Positions 9,203 to 18,040 of a DNA stretch of 64,000 nt are shown here, piece after piece; position 1 is the stretch's first letter; every line of letters starts with the position of its first letter. The DNA is from Hominimerdicola alba (GTDB lineage: Bacteria > Bacillota > Clostridia > Oscillospirales > Ruminococcaceae), in the NCBI RefSeq assembly GCF_900109655.1, contig NZ_FOAT01000008.1, positions 62,001 through 126,000 on the forward strand. Reading direction: 5' to 3'. The notes under the pieces were generated by a model. It made no database searches and had not been told where the DNA came from. It worked only from the letters and a program-made list of their open reading frames with translations. The position numbers and the translations under genes were made by a program.

Positions 9203-9231
9203 TTGACAAATGTATTTAACAATGGTATAAT
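9203..9231 (+). promoter_or_regulatory. Consensus promoter of the pectinolytic enzyme gene
   Basis: TTGACA (9203-9208), a 17-nt spacer and TATAAT (9226-9231) match the sigma-A consensus exactly, with an extended TGG before the -10. The leader to the ATG at 9307 is about 70 nt, with no clear attenuator. Confidence 0.88.
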
Positions 9232-9306
9232 GTTTTTAGTTAATATTTAAAACGAAAATTTGAAACAACAAAAATATTTTAATGTTTTTCAAAGGAGGAA
9301 CCAGAA

Positions 9307-12300
9307 ATGAATAGAACTTCAAAACAAGCAGCCTGCTTGCTGCTTGCCGCAGGAATGGTGATGTCAACATCAGCACCTCTTTTCCTGCAGAGCCAGAGCA
9401 GTATAATTGCTTATGCAGGTGACAATGATTTCAGCTGGAGCGCCTACTCCAAAAAGGATTCTTCATGGTGGAAGAGCTACGAAGCTACTTCCCTTGCAGA
9501 TGAAATGATCGCATATCAGCTCTCCGACGGCGGCTGGAGAAAAGATATGAAGACCGCTACCACAGGCTCGTGGAACAAGTCTACAATCGATAACAACGCC
9601 ACATGGGGACAGATACGTTTCCTTGCAAGCGTATACAACGCAACAGGTACCACAAAGTACAAAACTGCCTGCCTGAAAGGTCTTGACCTGCTGATAAACG
9701 GTCAGTATTCCAACGGCGGCTGGCCTCAGGTATTCAATGATGCAGGTACATACCACGCACACATTACCTACAACGACAGTGCAATGGTACAGGTGCTGAA
9801 GATCATGCTTGAAGTTTCCCAGAAGTCGGGAGCTTTCTCATGGGTTGACAGCAGCTATCAGAGCAAGGCTGAAAGTGCTGTAAATAAGGGTATAAGCTGT
9901 ATCCTTAAAACACAGATAAAGGTCAACGGCACACTGACTGCATGGGGTCAGCAGCACGATGAATATACACTTGCTCCCGCTGCTGCAAGAGCATATGAGC
10001 TGCCATCGGTATGTACTTCCGAGAGTGCGGGCATAGTTGATTTCCTGCGTTCGCTTCCCGATTCAAAAAAATCCGCAGACGTTATCCGTAGCATCAATGC
10101 CGCTGTAAAGTGGTTCGATGCAGTAAAGATCGAGAACAGAGCATGGGGCTGGAACTCCGATAAAACTGACAAGGTTGTAACATACTCCAGCGGCTCGACT
10201 ATATGGGCTAGATTCTACGATCTCCAGTACAGTAAGCCGATGTTCGCCGACCGCGACGGCAAGGCTTATACCGACGTTACACAGATAAGCCTTGAGCGCA
10301 GAACAGGTTATTCATGGTACGGCACATGGTGCGCAAACAACATCAAGCTTGGCACTCTGCCTGAGCCTTCGAGTTCGACCCAGACACAGGGAACTCATTT
10401 CTATGTAGGCTACAGCAACAAATCCAACAACTACAGCACCATTCAGGCGGCTGTAAACGCTGCAGCAGCTAAGAATCCGTCTTCGGAGCAGACCCGTGTA
10501 AGCATACATATCGCTCCCGGCACATACCGTGAGCAGGTGCGTGTAAACACACCTTACATCAGCTTCATAAACGATGAACCATCCAAGGAAGTTAAGATCA
10601 CCTGGTACTACGGCATCGGCTATAAGTATTACAGCATGGGCAGCGACGGATATTACAACGCCAGCAATGCATGGTCGAAGTCATCCAAGGGCGAGCCTAC
10701 ACGCTGGGGCAGTGCTGTTGCACTGGGTACCAAGGCATCAAATTTCCGCGCTGAGTATATCACATTTGAGAACTCCTTCAACCGCTATGTTACCGATGAG
10801 GAGCTTGCAGACGGCGTTGAGGTTTCGGGCAGCGAGTCCATCACATTCCAGCGTTATAAGGGTGCGGATGTAAAGAGCAAGACCGCTACCGAGCGTGCGG
10901 CCGCTATCGCTGTCGAGGGCGATTACAGCGAATTCTACAAGTGTAATTTCCTCGGAAGCCAGGATACCCTGTTCACAAGAGGCTCTCACGAATACTACCG
11001 CGACTGCCGCATCGAGGGCAACACCGACTATATCTACGGTCAGGGCACGTGTATATTCCAGAACTGCGACCTCGTATGGACTGGCTATACCGACAAAGCT
11101 GTGGGCGGCTACATCACCGCAGCAAAGAGCGACGGCAAATATCTGTTCTCAGGCTGTAACGTATACGGCACAAGCGGCATGAAGGTAGGCTCGGGCTATT
11201 TCGGCAGACCTTGGGGTGCCGATGCAGACGTTGCATTCGTTAATACAAAGCTTTCATCCGAAAGCATGATAACCTCCGCAGGCTGGACAAGCATGAGCGG
11301 CAACCAGCCCGGCAACGCAAGATTCAAGGAATACAACACCACAGTAAACGGTCAGGCAGTAAACACCTCGGGACGTGTTTCGGGTACTGTAAGGTACTCC
11401 GCAAGCGGACTTGATGTAAATACTTACCTGAGCGGCTGGGTTCCCTACTACTACAACTATTCTGGTTCTTATACCCCCGTTACCATCGACCCGATAAACG
11501 GCACACTTGTAAAGAGCCTGACAGTCAACGATACCGAAAACGGTGCAGACTGGGCAATTGGTTACAATTTCGGCTATGGCTCTCAGCTCTTCGGCGACCG
11601 TGATTTCACAGCAACAAGCGTACCCTCTTATCTTATTGGCGCAGAAGCTATCAAAACTGCCTGCGATTCCAAGACTGTAACATCTGACCTCGGCACATTC
11701 ACTGCAGGTTCAAATATAACTGTTTATACAGCAGTTGACAGCCGTGTCACAAGCAGCGGTCTGCCCTCATGGCTTTCAAGCTGGACTAAGACAGGCGATT
11801 CTATCTACACCTCTAACAGCCTGACAATGGAGGTATTCAAGAAAACCTACTCTAAGGGCAGCCAGATCACTCTCGGCACAAACGGCGGTTCAACAAGCTG
11901 TGTAAACTACATCGTACTTGTTACCGAAAATGCTCCCGAGCCTATGAGTGGCAAATATTTCAAGAATCTGGTAGTAAACGATACTGAAAATGCTTCAGAC
12001 TGGTCTATCAGAAATGATATGAGCAACGGCTTCCAGCTCTTCGGCGACCGTGATTTCACAGTATCGAATGTTCCCAGCTATCTCGTAAATGCTGAAACTA
12101 TCCGCACTGCATGCGATTCCAAGATGTACACATCCGATTTGGCATCATTCACAGCCGGCGCAGATATCACCCTCTACGTCGCAGTTGATACCAGAGTAAA
12201 CAATCAGCTCAGCTGGCTGAGTTCATGGACTCCTGTGGGCACATCGCTGTACTCTTCAAACGATGTTGAGCTCGCGCTCTACAAGAAGGATGTAAATTCC

Positions 12301-12687
12301 GGTACAAAGGTAACTCTCGGCACAAACGGCGGCGAGGGCTACTCCATCAACTACATCGTTATGGCTGTACCCAGACAGAATACACAGCAGACCGGCAGCA
12401 ACGCTAACACAGTCACCAATATCAGCGTTCTCTACAACCAGCAGTACCACCAGATAAGATTCTCGTGGAAGCCTGTCAGCGGTGCAACAAACTACGGCAT
12501 CGCAGTTTACCTCGCAGGGAAGTGGAGAGTTCAGACTTCGTCTCTCCCCTCGACCACTACTTACTACACCACTCCCAAGAACCTGACACCCGGCATGAGC
12601 TACAAGGTAGCAATTGCCGCAAAGGTAAACGGAGACTGGAATGTAAATGCGGCTATTAAGAACGCAGTGTACGTTACAGTACAGTAA
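9307..12687 (+). CDS. Secreted pectate lyase (PL10) / pectin methylesterase (CE8) multimodular enzyme
   Basis: This 1126 aa protein begins with a signal peptide (cleavage near residue 37, AYA/GDN). Residues about 45-350 are a PL10 pectate lyase with the family segments GGWPQ and TYNDSAMV. Residues about 364-720 are a CE8 pectin methylesterase with GTYREQV, SQDTLF (about 550), TDYIYGQ (about 573) and FGRPWG (about 633). Two homologous ~140 aa modules follow (about 734-875 and 884-1022), each with VNDTEN, FGDRDFT and ACDSK. The last ~95 residues form an Fn3-like or CBM37-like module. There is no dockerin. De-esterification plus cleavage in one chain fits pectin use. The start has AAAGGAGG ten bases upstream. 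Confidence 0.9.
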   Translation: MNRTSKQAACLLLAAGMVMSTSAPLFLQSQSSIIAYAGDNDFSWSAYSKKDSSWWKSYEATSLADEMIAYQLSDGGWRKDMKTATTGSWNKSTIDNNATWGQIRFLASVYNATGTTKYKTACLKGLDLLINGQYSNGGWPQVFNDAGTYHAHITYNDSAMVQVLKIMLEVSQKSGAFSWVDSSYQSKAESAVNKGISCILKTQIKVNGTLTAWGQQHDEYTLAPAAARAYELPSVCTSESAGIVDFLRSLPDSKKSADVIRSINAAVKWFDAVKIENRAWGWNSDKTDKVVTYSSGSTIWARFYDLQYSKPMFADRDGKAYTDVTQISLERRTGYSWYGTWCANNIKLGTLPEPSSSTQTQGTHFYVGYSNKSNNYSTIQAAVNAAAAKNPSSEQTRVSIHIAPGTYREQVRVNTPYISFINDEPSKEVKITWYYGIGYKYYSMGSDGYYNASNAWSKSSKGEPTRWGSAVALGTKASNFRAEYITFENSFNRYVTDEELADGVEVSGSESITFQRYKGADVKSKTATERAAAIAVEGDYSEFYKCNFLGSQDTLFTRGSHEYYRDCRIEGNTDYIYGQGTCIFQNCDLVWTGYTDKAVGGYITAAKSDGKYLFSGCNVYGTSGMKVGSGYFGRPWGADADVAFVNTKLSSESMITSAGWTSMSGNQPGNARFKEYNTTVNGQAVNTSGRVSGTVRYSASGLDVNTYLSGWVPYYYNYSGSYTPVTIDPINGTLVKSLTVNDTENGADWAIGYNFGYGSQLFGDRDFTATSVPSYLIGAEAIKTACDSKTVTSDLGTFTAGSNITVYTAVDSRVTSSGLPSWLSSWTKTGDSIYTSNSLTMEVFKKTYSKGSQITLGTNGGSTSCVNYIVLVTENAPEPMSGKYFKNLVVNDTENASDWSIRNDMSNGFQLFGDRDFTVSNVPSYLVNAETIRTACDSKMYTSDLASFTAGADITLYVAVDTRVNNQLSWLSSWTPVGTSLYSSNDVELALYKKDVNSGTKVTLGTNGGEGYSINYIVMAVPRQNTQQTGSNANTVTNISVLYNQQYHQIRFSWKPVSGATNYGIAVYLAGKWRVQTSSLPSTTTYYTTPKNLTPGMSYKVAIAAKVNGDWNVNAAIKNAVYVTVQ

Positions 12688-12728
12688 TTTACTAATAATC
12701 AAGGGACTATCTCCTCCCCTGAAGATCA

Positions 12729-12770
12729 AAGCTCAGCGAACCTAAAATGGTTCGCTGAGCTTATTTATTG
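12729..12770 (+). terminator. Terminator of the pectinolytic enzyme gene
   Basis: A 14-bp perfect stem (arms 12729-12742 and 12749-12762, loop TAAAAT) is followed by a T-rich but interrupted tail, 41 nt after the stop. Confidence 0.75.
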
Positions 12771-12783
12771 CCGGAAAAGAATA

Positions 12784-12819
12784 GACCAAAAAGTCCCGCG
12801 GAACAGTACCGCGGGACTT
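12784..12819 (-). terminator. Terminator of the LRR-dockerin gene
   Basis: An 11-bp stem AAGTCCCGCGG (arms 12791-12801 and 12809-12819) is followed on the minus strand by TTTTTGG, 23 nt after the stop of the LRR-dockerin gene. Confidence 0.8.
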
Positions 12820-12842
12820 AAACTTATATACAGAAAAATCGA

Positions 12843-13823
12843 TCAGCGCTTTTTCAGCATCTTTTTGCCCTTGACGTGGGCTGCTATCAAAATAACATCG
12901 GTGATATTGACCTTGCCGTCACCATTGACATCTGCACGAGCCCTTCGCTTTTCATTCAGCATTCTTACACCCTTAACATTAGCTGCTGTCAATATAATAT
13001 CCGAATTATTAACAGAACCATCTCCATTTACATCTCCGGGCATAAGTTCATCCTCATTGATATCCTCATCTTCATCATCAAAGATAATATCGGGTGTTTC
13101 CGGGTCAAGGATCTCATAAGCAAAACGTTTCTCGACGGCATAGATATACGCCTGAGAATTCATATAACACTTTATCTTGAATCCGCTTATCTTCGTGTAA
13201 GAAGCGGTATCGTTGTCATCAAGGCTGAAACCGAAAGCCGCTTCTTCTATCTTGACAACATTCTTAGGAATAGTTACCGTCTTCAAAGAAGTACAACCCA
13301 TAAAAGCCTCATACTTGAATGTCACTGCAGAATCTTGTATAGTTACAGTTTTCAGCGCAGTGCAGTCCGAAAAAGCAGATTCTGCAACAGTCTGAAGATT
13401 CTTCGGCAGCTTTATAGATTTAAGGCTTGTACAGCCGCTGAAAGCACATACCCCAATTGTCCTCACCGAATCGGGTATTGTTACTGCAGTCATGGAATCA
13501 CACTCCATAAAAGCGCTCTCTCCGATAGTCACAACAGTATCTGGTATAGTTACCGACGTTACAGAGTCGCACTGGAAAAATGCGTTATCCGCAATTGCTA
13601 CAACCTTTTTGCCGCTTATCTTCGAGGGTATCGATACTTTTCCGCCATTGCCGCCATAAGCAGTTATCGCAACGCCACCACCGACAGCTTCATAGTAAAA
13701 ATCGCCGTAAGTTTCAGCCGAAGCCGATACACTGTATATGCTATCCCTGACAGGCAGTATCCCGCTGCCGCCGAACACGAAAACAGCAGCCGCAAGACAG
13801 GCTGCAACCTTTTTATTCAACAT
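12843..13823 (-). CDS. Secreted BspA-type leucine-rich-repeat protein with type-I dockerin
   Basis: The 326 aa protein has a signal peptide (residues 1 to about 36) and then about six BspA-like repeats of the kind VTIPDSVRTIGVCAFSGC (about 70-190). An acidic linker (DDEDEDINEDE) leads to a C-terminal dockerin with two calcium-binding repeats, DVNGDGSVNNSD and DVNGDGKVNITD. The ATG at 13823 is preceded by GGAGG; the longer reading frame to 13886 lacks one. A consensus promoter lies upstream. LRR-dockerin proteins are known from ruminococcal cellulosome systems, where they probably mediate binding rather than catalysis. The partner is unknown. Confidence 0.88.
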   Translation of the reverse strand: MLNKKVAACLAAAVFVFGGSGILPVRDSIYSVSASAETYGDFYYEAVGGGVAITAYGGNGGKVSIPSKISGKKVVAIADNAFFQCDSVTSVTIPDTVVTIGESAFMECDSMTAVTIPDSVRTIGVCAFSGCTSLKSIKLPKNLQTVAESAFSDCTALKTVTIQDSAVTFKYEAFMGCTSLKTVTIPKNVVKIEEAAFGFSLDDNDTASYTKISGFKIKCYMNSQAYIYAVEKRFAYEILDPETPDIIFDDEDEDINEDELMPGDVNGDGSVNNSDIILTAANVKGVRMLNEKRRARADVNGDGKVNITDVILIAAHVKGKKMLKKR

Positions 13824-13933
13824 ATTTCCTCCGATCGTTTTTTCAATACGGTTTTGTTTTACGCTTAAATACCATAGCACCACCAAAGCCTTAAAACAGG
13901 TATATTGACAGCTTTTGCCATGGCATTTAGTAT

Positions 13934-13962
13934 ATTATACCCTAATCGTCCCTTGATGTCAA
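13934..13962 (-). promoter_or_regulatory. Consensus promoter of the LRR-dockerin gene
   Basis: On the minus strand TTGACA (13962-13957), a 17-nt spacer and TATAAT (13939-13934) match the consensus exactly. The leader to the ATG is about 105 nt. Confidence 0.85.
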
Positions 13963-13977
13963 TTGCTATAAATACAG

Positions 13978-14009
13978 AAGAAAGCCCGAAAAGCTAAGCT
14001 TTTTCGGGC
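13978..14009 (-). terminator. Terminator of the GH30-dockerin gene
   Basis: A stem of about 9 bp (GCCCGAAAA, arms 13984-13992 and 14001-14009) is followed on the minus strand by TTTCTTC, 13 nt after the stop. Confidence 0.7.
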
Positions 14010-14022
14010 AATTTCATCCAAA

Positions 14023-15792
14023 TTATCCATCAGATGCTATATCATAATCCGAAATCACATCGTTCTCTGCATCAGTAATAAAGTCATCTTCATTATACCT
14101 GCGTACATCTTTGATAAAACGCTTACCCTTGATATGGGCTGCCATACGAGTAATATCGGTGATATTTATCAAACCGTCACAGTTAACATCAGCAAGAAGT
14201 TGAGCATCGTCCGGCAGAAATCTTGCAAATTTAACATGAGCCGCCGTTAGGGTACGGTCAGTAACATTTATATGACCATCGCCGTTAACATCGCCCAGAG
14301 TTCCGGTTACATGGAGCACCGCACCGTCAATTACATAGGTTGTGACCGAATTCGGCGCAAGGTCGGCAGAAAATCCCGTGCTTGTGACTACTGCCGCATT
14401 ATCTGTAACGGACCACTGCTCGCCGTCATAAAGGCTTCCCGAAGTGCGTATCTCTGTCACACTGCTTCCTTTAAGAAGACCGAATCCATCGAGATAATAC
14501 TTTACTTCCTTTACACAGCTGCAGTCGTTGACCGCAACAATAGTCAGCCTGTTGTTTGATCTTTCATATGCTGCTATCGTATCCTCATCGACTTTAATGA
14601 GAGTCGATGCGGCGCCGATATATCTGCTGAACTGACCGAAAGCATAATACTTCTGCGTAGCATCAAGGCTTCCCGTCATATTATCACGATACAGCAGACC
14701 GAGATAGCCGGCATCAAGGTCAGGTCTGCCGTCACAAACAGCCTGCCACATCAGCCACGCCGAAGCCCTGCTGTTCTGAAGATCAGAAATTATTCTCTTG
14801 CTTATACCCAGCGCTGCGGACATCTCTCCTGCATTTTCACCGGCTGTGTAACAACCGTCAGCGTCTGTTATTCGAATGCCAGCGTATTTCTGAGCCAAGG
14901 CAGTAAAATCTGCATTTTCATGCTCAGAAGAATGTATATTCACCTTGCTGACAGTTCCTGCAGCCTGACTTGAAAGCGCTCCAAGAGAAGCTGCTGCAGT
15001 ATCGATATCAGTTTCATCGGATGCAGAGATCGATACTTTTGATAGTCCCGCACTGTTCAGGGCATTACTTACAGCTATCAATAGCTTGGACTGCGGTTCT
15101 CCCTGAGAGACATGAAATCCCTCACGTCTGGTGTCTCCGGCTTTCCAGTGCAGTGAAGAAGGCTCATTCATAGGCGCGATACTTGTCACGCTTACCCCCT
15201 GGCCAGCCATGGCATTAACAGCTGATGCAATATATTTTCCGTAAGCATTACGGCAATCCGCTCGCAGATTGTCATTTCCTGAATACACAGCCCCCGCCGT
15301 ACAGCCGCTGACTGTCATATAGTACGGCGGCGAAGTCGGACAAAGTTCCACCGACAGCTTTCCGCCAGCACTGGTGATACACTTTTTCAGAAGTGCTATC
15401 CTGTTCTTATCCTTTGAAAGATCAAGGACATGGTCGATTTTGCCGTTATTGTCGGTTACAGTCTTAATCCATGATGGGGGCATCTTATCAGAATCTAGGA
15501 AGTGAGAGTGTGCGGGATCGTCACCGCCGCTTACCTCATATCTGACCATATTCATTTTGAGCCCCTTTTCGCCAAAGAGCATTTCGGCTGCTTTATCAGA
15601 TACAGCCTTCGATTTTCCTGCTTCAACAGCCCACTTTGAAAAACCCGTGCCCCATCCCGAGAACACACAAAGCCTGTTAGCAGATGATACTGTTTTAGTT
15701 TCAATTTCATCAGCCGAAGCAGGAATACTCATCACATCAAACAACATCACACAAACAGCGGCCATACTTAATATACGTTTTCTGAATTTCAT
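14023..15792 (-). CDS. Secreted GH30-like glycoside hydrolase with type-I dockerin
   Basis: The 589 aa protein has a signal peptide (1 to about 27, ending PASA), a GH30-type (beta/alpha)8 barrel from about residue 35 and a beta-rich domain to about 500. A dockerin follows with repeats DVNGDGHINVTD and DVNCDGLINITD. GWGTGFSKWA, MNEPSS (acid/base Glu210) and WLMWQAV resemble GH30 endo-beta-1,6-galactanases. The nucleophile segment, normally SEYG, reads TDADGCY, so Asp310 seems to stand where Glu is expected. The enzyme may thus be altered or inactive, or my alignment may be off. The ATG at 15792 has AGGAAG nine bases before it; a GTG at 15801 does not. Confidence 0.8.
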   Translation of the reverse strand: MKFRKRILSMAAVCVMLFDVMSIPASADEIETKTVSSANRLCVFSGWGTGFSKWAVEAGKSKAVSDKAAEMLFGEKGLKMNMVRYEVSGGDDPAHSHFLDSDKMPPSWIKTVTDNNGKIDHVLDLSKDKNRIALLKKCITSAGGKLSVELCPTSPPYYMTVSGCTAGAVYSGNDNLRADCRNAYGKYIASAVNAMAGQGVSVTSIAPMNEPSSLHWKAGDTRREGFHVSQGEPQSKLLIAVSNALNSAGLSKVSISASDETDIDTAAASLGALSSQAAGTVSKVNIHSSEHENADFTALAQKYAGIRITDADGCYTAGENAGEMSAALGISKRIISDLQNSRASAWLMWQAVCDGRPDLDAGYLGLLYRDNMTGSLDATQKYYAFGQFSRYIGAASTLIKVDEDTIAAYERSNNRLTIVAVNDCSCVKEVKYYLDGFGLLKGSSVTEIRTSGSLYDGEQWSVTDNAAVVTSTGFSADLAPNSVTTYVIDGAVLHVTGTLGDVNGDGHINVTDRTLTAAHVKFARFLPDDAQLLADVNCDGLINITDITRMAAHIKGKRFIKDVRRYNEDDFITDAENDVISDYDIASDG

Positions 15793-15804
15793 AAATATCA
15801 CTTC

Positions 15805-15841
15805 CTAAAAAACTGCCTCATCCGCAAAAGGACAAGGCAGT
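15805..15841 (-). terminator. Terminator of the coiled-coil/CAP-like gene
   Basis: On the minus strand ACTGCC/GGCAGT arms (15841-15836 and 15817-15812) enclose a further short pairing and are followed by six Ts. It lies 17 nt after the stop at 15858 and 12 nt before the GH30 gene, for which I see no separate promoter. Confidence 0.8.
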
Positions 15842-15857
15842 AAAATTTTAAGATACA

Positions 15858-17108
15858 TTATTCAAGCTCATCAACAGCATTCTGCTTCTGCTCGAAAACA
15901 GTTTTGGCTGAACCGTAAGCGGAGGATGCTGACTGTGCAGCCTTTTCTTTATCGGTAACTGCCTGTTTAGCAGAATTGAGCGCACTCTCGGCATGCTTCA
16001 TAGCTTCCTCGGCACCTGAGTAGCTCTTGCCCTTGATAGCAGTTTCATAATAGGCGTTGAATTTCTCAGCAAACTCACTGACAGGCATCATACGTCCTGC
16101 ATCATAGCCCTTGTCACAGAAAAGCACGTTATGAACATTGCCATTCTTGTGACTGTAAGCAAAGCCCGCAGCGATATGCTCTTCATTCACAAGGCTGAGA
16201 TAATTACCTCCTTCATCGTCCTTTTCATCATAATACCATATAGTGAACGGATCATCAAAACCAATAGCAAGATCTTCATCAAGATCTGTAGGGTTAGAAT
16301 TGCTGTTATCTGCCGCATACAAATCGTTGTTCAGCGCCGCAAGAGCCATAAGCTTACAGCTTACCTTGACCTCAGGCTTGCCCTCGGCTTTTCTGATCTG
16401 GTTGATGAAATTAAGATAATCTATGCTTCTCTTCATGCATTCCAGCGATGTTGCATCGGCAGAGTCGCCCATATTTGCAAGAGCTACAAGATCGGAATCG
16501 TTCAGCGTTTCAATACCTTTGTGGTCGCCTATACTCTCAAAGAAGCCCAGCATACCCTTGTTGAAGTTTTCTTTCTGGCTCTCATCGTAATTACGCTTGC
16601 TCTCTTCGTACTTGGACTTTGCATTGTCGTATTCACCCTGAAGCTGATCTCTTCTGCTCTTTGCATCTTCAAGAGCCTGATTGCACTGGTCGAGCTTTTC
16701 ACCAGCTTTATCAAATTTTTCTGAAGCTGCTTCAAGTTCTTTCTTTGCCTTCTTCAGCTTTTCTTCCTTGACATCTTTAGTCGACTTAGTGGTTGTAGTC
16801 TCAGTCTTGCGGCGGTTATCGACCTTCTCGGTAGACTGTGTGACCACGGGGGCTTCTTCCTCAGGCTGGCTTTCCACGCTGTCGATAGTAGTCAGATAAT
16901 CGGAATCAGTACTCAGTACCACATCAGCAGCGTCAGTAGTAAGACCATCATTTTCAGGCATGCCGTCACCTTTCTCAGAAAGGCTCTTTCCGGAACGTTC
17001 GATGGAGAGGGGATCTCTTCTGAGCGAGTATTTGATAAGCAGTCCTGAAAAGACCACTACCACAATAACAGCTATCCCTATCCAAAGCTTCAAACTGCTT
17101 CTTACCAT
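15858..17108 (-). CDS. Membrane-anchored coiled-coil protein with CAP-like domain
   Basis: The 416 aa protein has one N-terminal membrane segment (about 8-27) and a Ser/Thr/Glu-rich stretch with a TTTTKSTK linker. A coiled coil (about 115-185) is followed by a globular part from about 210 to 345 and a second coiled coil to the end. The globular part contains YLNFINQIRKAEG, LMALAALNNDLYA and GGNYLSLVNEEHIAAGFAY, which resembles CAP/SCP-like domains found between coiled coils in streptococcal and clostridial surface proteins. No LPXTG signal is present, so it stays attached through its N terminus. Function is not known; cell envelope binding is a guess. Confidence 0.65.
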   Translation of the reverse strand: MVRSSLKLWIGIAVIVVVVFSGLLIKYSLRRDPLSIERSGKSLSEKGDGMPENDGLTTDAADVVLSTDSDYLTTIDSVESQPEEEAPVVTQSTEKVDNRRKTETTTTKSTKDVKEEKLKKAKKELEAASEKFDKAGEKLDQCNQALEDAKSRRDQLQGEYDNAKSKYEESKRNYDESQKENFNKGMLGFFESIGDHKGIETLNDSDLVALANMGDSADATSLECMKRSIDYLNFINQIRKAEGKPEVKVSCKLMALAALNNDLYAADNSNSNPTDLDEDLAIGFDDPFTIWYYDEKDDEGGNYLSLVNEEHIAAGFAYSHKNGNVHNVLFCDKGYDAGRMMPVSEFAEKFNAYYETAIKGKSYSGAEEAMKHAESALNSAKQAVTDKEKAAQSASSAYGSAKTVFEQKQNAVDELE

Positions 17109-17399
17109 TTCCTACCTCACTTTAATAGAATATTTATAAAAAAGCTAATATTACTCATGCAGTAACACATTGATTATTATAACACAAGAGATTAAATTTT
17201 CATGATATACTTAGTGAATAAAAAGTGAAGTAATCATTTTTGATGTACTATTTTTTGTTCAAATTGAGTTTATAACTGTTCAGTGTGCACAATTTAACGT
17301 AAAAAATCCCCCTGAACAGCAGTATCTCTGTGAAAATACTGCTGCTTGTTAATTTACCTGGGAAATATGTTCACCTGAAGATCAGCATAGTGGGAGATA
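17109..17399. other. Intergenic region with promoter and possible terminator
   Basis: About 290 nt without a gene. TATAAT on the minus strand (17181-17176) preceded by TGT is a likely extended -10 for the coiled-coil gene; its -35 (CATGAA, 17204-17199) is poor. A 9-bp hairpin CAGCAGTAT/ATACTGCTG (17317-17344) lies after the stop of the next gene upstream. Its T-run comes only about 12 nt later, so termination is uncertain. Confidence 0.5.
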
Positions 17400-18026
17400 T
17401 CATTTATTATCCGATAGGATACTTTTCAGCATAGCGAACTGCTTCTTGAAATTACCCGAAGAGATCTCCCCTACTGCGCGTACATTGCCTGCCGTTGCTA
17501 TGCTTCTGCCGAACTTCTGCTTTGCGAGATAAACGGCTATATTCAGTGATGTTTCGGTTACCATCAGCACTGTGTCAACGCGCTCACAGACCGCTTCATG
17601 CTCTTCGAGAGTGCTCTTCATCAGCATAGCCATGTTTTCGGTGACTGCCGCCTGCCTTACGTATTCCTCGTCTCGGTCTTCCTCTGGGACTGCGCGAAAA
17701 CTGTCGTATGCCTCATTGAATTCACTGTGAAAGCCGTTTACCGTAACACTGCTGTTGTGCAGTATCTTCCTGTCGCGGGAAAGCCTTTCCATCACTGCCT
17801 GAAAGGCGGGGTAAGCTTCATCGAACCTGTTCCAGTAGCTGTTTATTTTCAGACGTTCAAGCCCGCCCTTGTCGAAATCTATCTTCGATGGGTCAAGCTT
17901 TTCTATCAGCATGCTGAGTTCAGCAAGGTCATTGGTGACGCTCATAAGCACGGAGCTTCCGCTTGCCATATCCATAAGACGTTTCTGCGCCGTGTCCACA
18001 GCCGCCGCCATTTTTTCATCGTACAT
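17400..18026 (-). CDS. Unknown helical protein, third gene of the VWA cluster
   Basis: I do not recognise this 208 aa protein. It has no signal peptide or membrane segment and reads as almost entirely alpha-helical, with charged segments such as MERLSRDRKIL and VPEEDRDEEYV. It begins MYDEKMAAAVDTAQKRLMDM and lies 14 nt after the substrate-binding/VWA gene. TelA-like and XpaC-like helical proteins often accompany such VWA proteins in Firmicutes, and a distant relation is possible. I see no motif that proves it. Confidence 0.6.
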   Translation of the reverse strand: MYDEKMAAAVDTAQKRLMDMASGSSVLMSVTNDLAELSMLIEKLDPSKIDFDKGGLERLKINSYWNRFDEAYPAFQAVMERLSRDRKILHNSSVTVNGFHSEFNEAYDSFRAVPEEDRDEEYVRQAAVTENMAMLMKSTLEEHEAVCERVDTVLMVTETSLNIAVYLAKQKFGRSIATAGNVRAVGEISSGNFKKQFAMLKSILSDNK

Positions 18027-18040
18027 ACTGTTTCTCCCGC

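Noticed and set aside
12876-13868. 330 aa plus-strand reading frame opposite the LRR-dockerin gene
   Set aside because: Antisense of a repeat-rich gene with clear dockerin; the long frame results from the codon bias of the repeats.
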